Below are positions 7,468-12,650 of a DNA stretch of 12,650 nucleotides, piece by piece. Under the pieces are notes generated by a model, which was not told the DNA's origin, did not search any database, and saw only the letters and a list, made by a program, of their open reading frames with translations. Made by a program: the position numbers and the translations under genes. Origin of the DNA: Bacillota bacterium (GTDB lineage Bacteria > Bacillota > Clostridia > DSM-8532); contig JAEWSN010000073.1 in assembly GCA_023459915.1 (NCBI GenBank), forward strand, positions 1 to 12,650, read 5' to 3'. Position 1 is the stretch's first letter; each line of letters begins with the position of its first letter.

Positions 7468-7518
7468 TGCATGGGGTCAGACCCCATGCAGACATTGCGT
7501 GGGGTCTGACCCCATGCA
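7468..7518. repeat. Pair of 23-bp palindromes in inverted orientation
   Basis: The first palindrome (7468-7490) has arms TGCATGGGGTC and GACCCCATGCA around a central A. The second (7496-7518) has arms TGCGTGGGGTC and GACCCCATGCA around a central T. The spacer is GACAT. Because the centres are A and T, the second copy is the reverse complement of the first except for one base, so the whole block can also fold as one 23-bp stem with a 5-base loop. No T-run follows. It looks like an extragenic palindromic repeat rather than a terminator. Confidence 0.85.
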
Positions 7519-7578
7519 GGTTCGGCGGCATTGATCCTGCACAACAGATGGCATTTTCGCTTGAAACGCCTGCACACG

Positions 7579-7611
7579 GCCTGCGTTCCCGTATGGGGAC
7601 GCAGGCTTTTT
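7579..7611 (+). terminator. Rho-independent terminator of the pta-ackA unit
   Basis: A 12-bp stem (7579-7590 with 7595-7606, one T-G pair) closes a GTAT loop and is followed by five T residues (7607-7611). It lies directly upstream of the aspartokinase promoter and should insulate that gene from ackA transcription. Confidence 0.9.
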
Positions 7612-7613
7612 GT

Positions 7614-7641
7614 GGCATTGGCGGCCGGTTTCCTGTATAAT
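7614..7641 (+). promoter_or_regulatory. Aspartokinase promoter
   Basis: A perfect TATAAT at 7636-7641 lies 32 bases before the chosen ATG. The -35 region is weak: TGGCAT at 7614-7619 gives a 16-base spacer, TTGTGG at 7610-7615 a 20-base spacer. Start of transcription is expected near 7648, leaving a leader of about 26 bases, too short for a lysine riboswitch. Confidence 0.65.
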
Positions 7642-7673
7642 GTTTCCCAGTGATTCACCCGGAGGTTATTCAG

Positions 7674-9038
7674 ATGAAGGTATGCAAGTTTGGTGGCACA
7701 TCCATGGCAAATGCCGAGCAGATCCGCAAGGTCTGCGACATCGTCACGTCCGACCCGAAGCGTCGCGTGGTGGTGGTCTCCGCGCCCGGCAAACGGTTCG
7801 ACAGCGACACAAAGGTCACGGACATGCTCATCGACTGCGCCAACCTGTATCTCACCAACAAGGCGTACGAGCCGGCATTGGCCGCCATTGTGGCCAGATT
7901 TGCGGAAATCGCGGCCGACCTGGCGCTCGAGGACGATGTCATTCGGGACATCGAGAACAACCTGCGCACCCGCGTCATGATGGGATATGATTCGGACGAG
8001 AAGTTCATGGATCGCATGAAGGCCGCCGGGGAAGACAACGCCGCGCGCCTGGTGGCAAACTATCTGCGCAAGACCGGGCACCATGGGCACTATGTCAATC
8101 CCAAGGATGCCGGCCTGTTCCTCAGCGACGAGTACGGCAACGCGCGCGTGCTGCCGCAATCTTTCAAGAACCTCACGAAGCTCAGGGAGATGGACGGCAT
8201 CGCGGTGTTCCCCGGCTTTTTCGGCTATTCGCTTTCCGGCGACGTGGTCACCTTTTCCCGTGGCGGCTCCGACATCACCGGCTCCATCCTGGCGGCCGCG
8301 CTCGAGGTGGAGGTGTACGAGAATTTCACCGACGTGGATTCGGTGTTTGTGGCCAATCCCCGCATCATCAGGAATCCGGCGCCCATCGCCGAGCTCACCT
8401 ACCGGGAAATGCGGGAGCTTTCCTACGCCGGGTTCTCGGTTCTGCACGAGGAAACGCTCGAACCCGTGTTCCAGCGCGGCATCCCCGTCAACATCCGCAA
8501 CACCAACAATCCCGACGCGCCGGGCACGCTCATCGCGCCGGAACGCTCCCAGGGCTTCGACATTCCGCTGTCCGGCATCGCCGGCGACAAGGGCTTCTGC
8601 GCCATCAACATCAACAAGTACATGATGAACCGTGAGATTGGTTTCGGCCGCAAGATGCTGCAGATTCTCGAGGAGGAGTTCGTCCCCTTCGAGCACATGC
8701 CTTCCGGCATTGACGACATTTCCATCATCGTGCGCAACCAGTACCTCGACAGTGAGAAGAAGAGCCGCATCATGGAGCGCGCGTCCAAGGAGCTGCGTGT
8801 GGACAGCATCGGGTTCGAGTACCACCTCGCGCTGGTGATGGTGGTCGGCGAGGGCATGAAGCACCGCATCGGCGTGTCCGCACGGGTTACGAAGGCCCTG
8901 TCCACCCGCGGCATCAACATCATCATGATCAACCAGGGTTCCTCGGAGGTCAGCATCATGTTCGGCGTTGCGGAAAAGGACGTGGATCATGCCGTGCAGG
9001 CCATTTACGATGAGTTCTTCGGCGCGGCGGACGCGTAA
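7674..9038 (+). CDS. lysC: Aspartate kinase with tandem ACT domains
   Basis: Aspartokinase phosphorylates aspartate with ATP as the first step toward lysine, threonine, methionine and, in many bacteria, diaminopimelate. The 454-residue product starts MKVCKFGGTS, the N-terminal kinase signature, and has the FSRGGSD loop (194-200) and VFVANPRII in the amino-acid kinase domain (to about 295). Two ACT domains follow, about 307-375 (GFCAININKYMM) and 385-450 (ending with the NIIMINQGSSEVSIMFGV pattern), so feedback inhibition by a pathway end product is expected; which one cannot be told. The ATG at 7674 has GGAGG 8 bases upstream. A GTG at 7650 in frame is rejected because it sits at the predicted transcription start. 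The stop codon is inside the first unit of a 14-bp repeat. No other aspartate-pathway gene is adjacent. Confidence 0.95.
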   Translation: MKVCKFGGTSMANAEQIRKVCDIVTSDPKRRVVVVSAPGKRFDSDTKVTDMLIDCANLYLTNKAYEPALAAIVARFAEIAADLALEDDVIRDIENNLRTRVMMGYDSDEKFMDRMKAAGEDNAARLVANYLRKTGHHGHYVNPKDAGLFLSDEYGNARVLPQSFKNLTKLREMDGIAVFPGFFGYSLSGDVVTFSRGGSDITGSILAAALEVEVYENFTDVDSVFVANPRIIRNPAPIAELTYREMRELSYAGFSVLHEETLEPVFQRGIPVNIRNTNNPDAPGTLIAPERSQGFDIPLSGIAGDKGFCAININKYMMNREIGFGRKMLQILEEEFVPFEHMPSGIDDISIIVRNQYLDSEKKSRIMERASKELRVDSIGFEYHLALVMVVGEGMKHRIGVSARVTKALSTRGINIIMINQGSSEVSIMFGVAEKDVDHAVQAIYDEFFGAADA

Positions 9039-9096
9039 GGGCGAACTCGTAAGGACGGACGTGTAAGAGCGGACGCGTAATGGCGAACGCGTATGG
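9027..9096. repeat. 14-bp tandem repeat beginning inside the aspartokinase stop codon region
   Basis: Five contiguous units, each exactly 14 bases: GCGGACGCGTAAGG (9027), GCGAACTCGTAAGG (9041), ACGGACGTGTAAGA (9055), GCGGACGCGTAATG (9069) and GCGAACGCGTATGG (9083). The first contains the last codons and TAA stop of lysC. The first four units each carry TAA, and because 14 is not a multiple of 3 these fall in successive reading frames. A very degenerate sixth unit may follow to 9110. Confidence 0.88.
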
Positions 9097-9165
9097 GCAG
9101 CCGCGAAACTGTGCCGCTCGGCTCCGACAGCGTGTTCCGCGGTGTGATACGCACCCGGAGCGCGC

Positions 9166-9194
9166 TTGCCTCGACTGGAAAAGAAGCGTAAGAT
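9166..9194 (+). promoter_or_regulatory. Possible promoter of the MFS exporter gene
   Basis: TTGCCT (9166-9171) and TAAGAT (9189-9194) are 17 bases apart, each matching four of six consensus bases. The expected start near 9201 falls inside the hairpin at 9196-9222, which makes the assignment uneasy. Confidence 0.3.
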
Positions 9195-9195
9195 G

Positions 9196-9224
9196 AAGGG
9201 AGTGTCCAAAAGACACGCTCTTTT
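9196..9224 (+). terminator. Hairpin with short T-run, probable lysC terminator
   Basis: An 11-pair stem (9196-9206 with 9212-9222) with one A-G mismatch and one G-U pair encloses a CAAAA loop. Four T residues (9221-9224) follow, then a T-rich stretch to 9235. It lies 158 bases after the lysC stop and ends 36 bases before the MFS start codon. It is most simply a terminator for lysC, but its closeness to the next gene leaves attenuation possible. Confidence 0.55.
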
Positions 9225-9260
9225 GCTTCTTTCTTGTATCGGTCCGGGTTGGGGGATGAA

Positions 9261-10517
9261 ATGGAACGTTGGCGACTGAATCTGTACAGCATCTGGTTTT
9301 CGCAAATCCTGTCCATCATGAGCTTCAGCATGGGCATGCCGTTCATGGTCTACTATATCCAGGAGCTCGGTACCACGGATCCGGAGACGGTGAAATGGCT
9401 CGCGGGCCTGCTCAGCTCCGGGCCGGCCATCAGCATGGCCATCATGGCTCCGGTGTGGGGACGCCTGGCGGACCGGTTCGGCAAAAAGGCCATGCTGCTG
9501 CGGGCCGTTGTCGCGGGCGGGCTCATCATGTTCGGGCTGGGCATGGCCACACAGGTGTGGCAACTGGTGGCGCTGCGGCTTGTCCAGGGCATGTTCACCG
9601 GCACGGTGACCGCCGCCATGGCGCTGGTCGCCTCCAGCGCGCCGGAGAAGAACCTTGGGTTCGCCCTTGGGTTCATGGCTTCCTCCACGGCCATCGGCAA
9701 TTCCGTGGGGCCCACCATCGGTGGTCTGCTGGCGGAATGGGTGGGGTACCGTTACAGCTTTCTGGTGGGTTCCAGCCTGCTGATGGTCAACCTGCTCATC
9801 GTCATTTTCCTGGTCAAGGACGCGCCCAGGGCGAAAATCGACAAGGGCGCGATCGATGTCATGACCGGCAAGGTGCCAAAGGCCCTGCGCCCGCGATTTC
9901 GCGATTCCTTTGTTTTCTCCGGCTGGTTCATGGCCGCCATGGCCATCCTGTTCGTCCAGCGTTTCGTGGCCTCCATCTTCAACCCCTACATGCCTATCCT
10001 GGTTCAGGAAAAGCTGGGCGGGCTGGAAGGCGCGGCCTCCACCACCGGGGTCATCAACGGGTTCATCAGCATCATGATGGCCACTTCCGGCATCCTTTTG
10101 GGCAAGCTTTCCGACCGGATGGACCGGGTGAAGCTGTTGAAAATCTATGCCGGCATCGGCTGTCTGCTGTCCATCCCGCTGGCCTGGATTGGGGCAAACG
10201 CCTCCATCTGGATGCTGATGATCAATTATGGGTTCATGATGTTCTTTGTTTCCGGCATCGAACCGGTGCTGATGGGCGCCACCTCGAGCCGCATCGTGCG
10301 GGAACAGCGCGGCACCCTGTTCGGCGTGCAGGCGCTCATCGCCAGCATGGGTTGGGCCTCCTCGCCGGTGCTTGGCAGCTGGCTGTCCGTGCAATACTCG
10401 CTGGTGGCCATTCTGGTGGCGATGCCACTGCTGCTGGGCGTGGAGTTCCTGCTCTCCTGTACGGTGGGCAAGCGGCTGGCGGTCGCTCCGGCCGAAGCGT
10501 CCGAGCCGGCGGCCTGA
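9261..10517 (+). CDS. MFS transporter, multidrug-efflux (DHA1) type
   Basis: The 418-residue product is a 12-helix major facilitator. Motif A is seen in the loop between helices 2 and 3 as GRLADRFGKKA (67-77), with a weaker second copy GKLSDRMDRV (281-290) in the C-terminal half. Helix 5 carries antiporter motif C, GNSVGPTIGG (146-155), which marks proton-coupled drug exporters of the DHA1 group such as MdtG-like proteins. The central loop (about 186-215) is charged, as expected. The substrate cannot be predicted. The ATG at 9261 is preceded by GGGGG at 9251-9255, a modest ribosome binding site; a TTG in frame at 9234 lacks one. No terminator was found after the stop; a 14-bp repeat array begins 9 bases downstream. 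Confidence 0.88.
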   Translation: MERWRLNLYSIWFSQILSIMSFSMGMPFMVYYIQELGTTDPETVKWLAGLLSSGPAISMAIMAPVWGRLADRFGKKAMLLRAVVAGGLIMFGLGMATQVWQLVALRLVQGMFTGTVTAAMALVASSAPEKNLGFALGFMASSTAIGNSVGPTIGGLLAEWVGYRYSFLVGSSLLMVNLLIVIFLVKDAPRAKIDKGAIDVMTGKVPKALRPRFRDSFVFSGWFMAAMAILFVQRFVASIFNPYMPILVQEKLGGLEGAASTTGVINGFISIMMATSGILLGKLSDRMDRVKLLKIYAGIGCLLSIPLAWIGANASIWMLMINYGFMMFFVSGIEPVLMGATSSRIVREQRGTLFGVQALIASMGWASSPVLGSWLSVQYSLVAILVAMPLLLGVEFLLSCTVGKRLAVAPAEASEPAA

Positions 10518-10525
10518 CCCGGCAC

Positions 10526-10595
10526 AATGATTCCGTGTGAATATTTCCGTGTGAATGTTATCGTATGGATGCTGACGTGTGAATGATTCCGTGTG
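10526..10595. repeat. 14-bp tandem repeat after the MFS gene
   Basis: Five contiguous 14-base units: AATGATTCCGTGTG (10526), AATATTTCCGTGTG (10540), AATGTTATCGTATG (10554), GATGCTGACGTGTG (10568) and AATGATTCCGTGTG (10582); units 1 and 5 are identical. A decayed sixth unit may extend to 10609. The period equals that of the array after lysC, and both units share a CGYGTRA-like core although the flanks differ. The array lies 9 to 78 bases after the MFS stop codon. Confidence 0.88.
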
Positions 10596-10604
10596 AATGA
10601 TCCT

Positions 10605-10644
10605 TTTACAAGTGGTAAACGTATCTTGATGCACATGTGCCATC
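10605..10644. promoter_or_regulatory. Two small palindromes upstream of the Ca2+-ATPase gene
   Basis: TTTAC (10605-10609) and GTAAA (10615-10619) form an inverted repeat around AAGTG, and GCACATGTGC (10631-10640) is a perfect 10-bp palindrome extended by GATG and CATC with one extra base. They lie between the repeat array and the ribosome binding site, where a regulator would act, but no convincing promoter boxes were found. Confidence 0.25.
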
Positions 10645-10672
10645 GAAAGCATTCAGAGGAGGAACAGACCAG

Positions 10673-12650
<1,978 letters not shown>

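Noticed and set aside
7642..7673. Lysine riboswitch ahead of the aspartokinase gene
   Set aside because: The leader between the TATAAT promoter and the ATG is only about 26 bases, far too short.
7650..7673. GTG 7650 as the aspartokinase start
   Set aside because: It lies at the predicted transcription start, has no ribosome binding site, and ATG 7674 begins the conserved MKVCKFGGTS with GGAGG in front.
7383..10652. A 1089-codon open frame on the - strand, spanning lysC, the MFS gene and both 14-bp arrays
   Set aside because: It is antisense to two clearly identified genes, is rich in His/Arg/Gln/Pro as expected of a mirror frame in GC-rich DNA, shows no family motif, and the repeated peptides at its ends are only the 14-bp arrays read backwards.

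Overview
This is a GC-rich bacterial window carrying seven protein genes, six on the + strand and one on the - strand. No rRNA, tRNA, CRISPR array, insertion sequence or phage gene was seen. Promoters with a perfect TATAAT box, strong GGAGG-type ribosome binding sites, the aspartokinase type and the phosphotransacetylase/acetate kinase pair point to a fermentative, probably Gram-positive-type (Bacillota-like) organism. That assignment is tentative, because hflC and the CoA-disulfide reductase are widespread and a spirochete-like host is not excluded.

Layout: hflC (54-1079) is the second subunit of the membrane HflKC complex; hflK probably lies just upstream. A 220-base gap with a 16-bp tandem repeat leads to an unusually long CoA-disulfide/persulfide reductase (1300-3357) with two C-terminal rhodanese domains, closed by a strong terminator. 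Converging on it from the - strand is a KtrB/TrkH-type potassium channel subunit (3570-4934). Divergent from that gene is pta (5154-6155), followed by ackA (6248-7441); together they form the acetate/ATP-generating pathway, behind a good promoter whose -35 box lies inside a TTGTATACAA palindrome. A double palindrome and a terminator separate this operon from a TATAAT promoter driving an aspartokinase (7674-9038). Then come an MFS drug-type exporter (9261-10517) and the first three quarters of a P2-type calcium ATPase (10673 to beyond the window).

The genes do not form one pathway. They cover membrane-protease quality control, thiol/persulfide redox, K+ and Ca2+ transport, acetate fermentation, aspartate-family amino-acid synthesis and efflux. 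Each looks intact except the ATPase, which is cut by the window edge.

The most unusual features are in the intergenic gaps. Four of the gaps (after hflC, ktrB, the aspartokinase and the MFS gene) hold short tandem repeats (periods 16, 37, 14 and 14 bp), two of them beginning within or at the stop codon of the preceding gene. A fifth gap holds two 23-bp palindromes that are also inverted copies of each other. The other protein-level oddity is the first rhodanese domain of the CoA-disulfide reductase, which has Asp where the catalytic Cys should be, while the extra second domain keeps a proper CxxGxR loop. I did not find evidence for a new multi-gene system.
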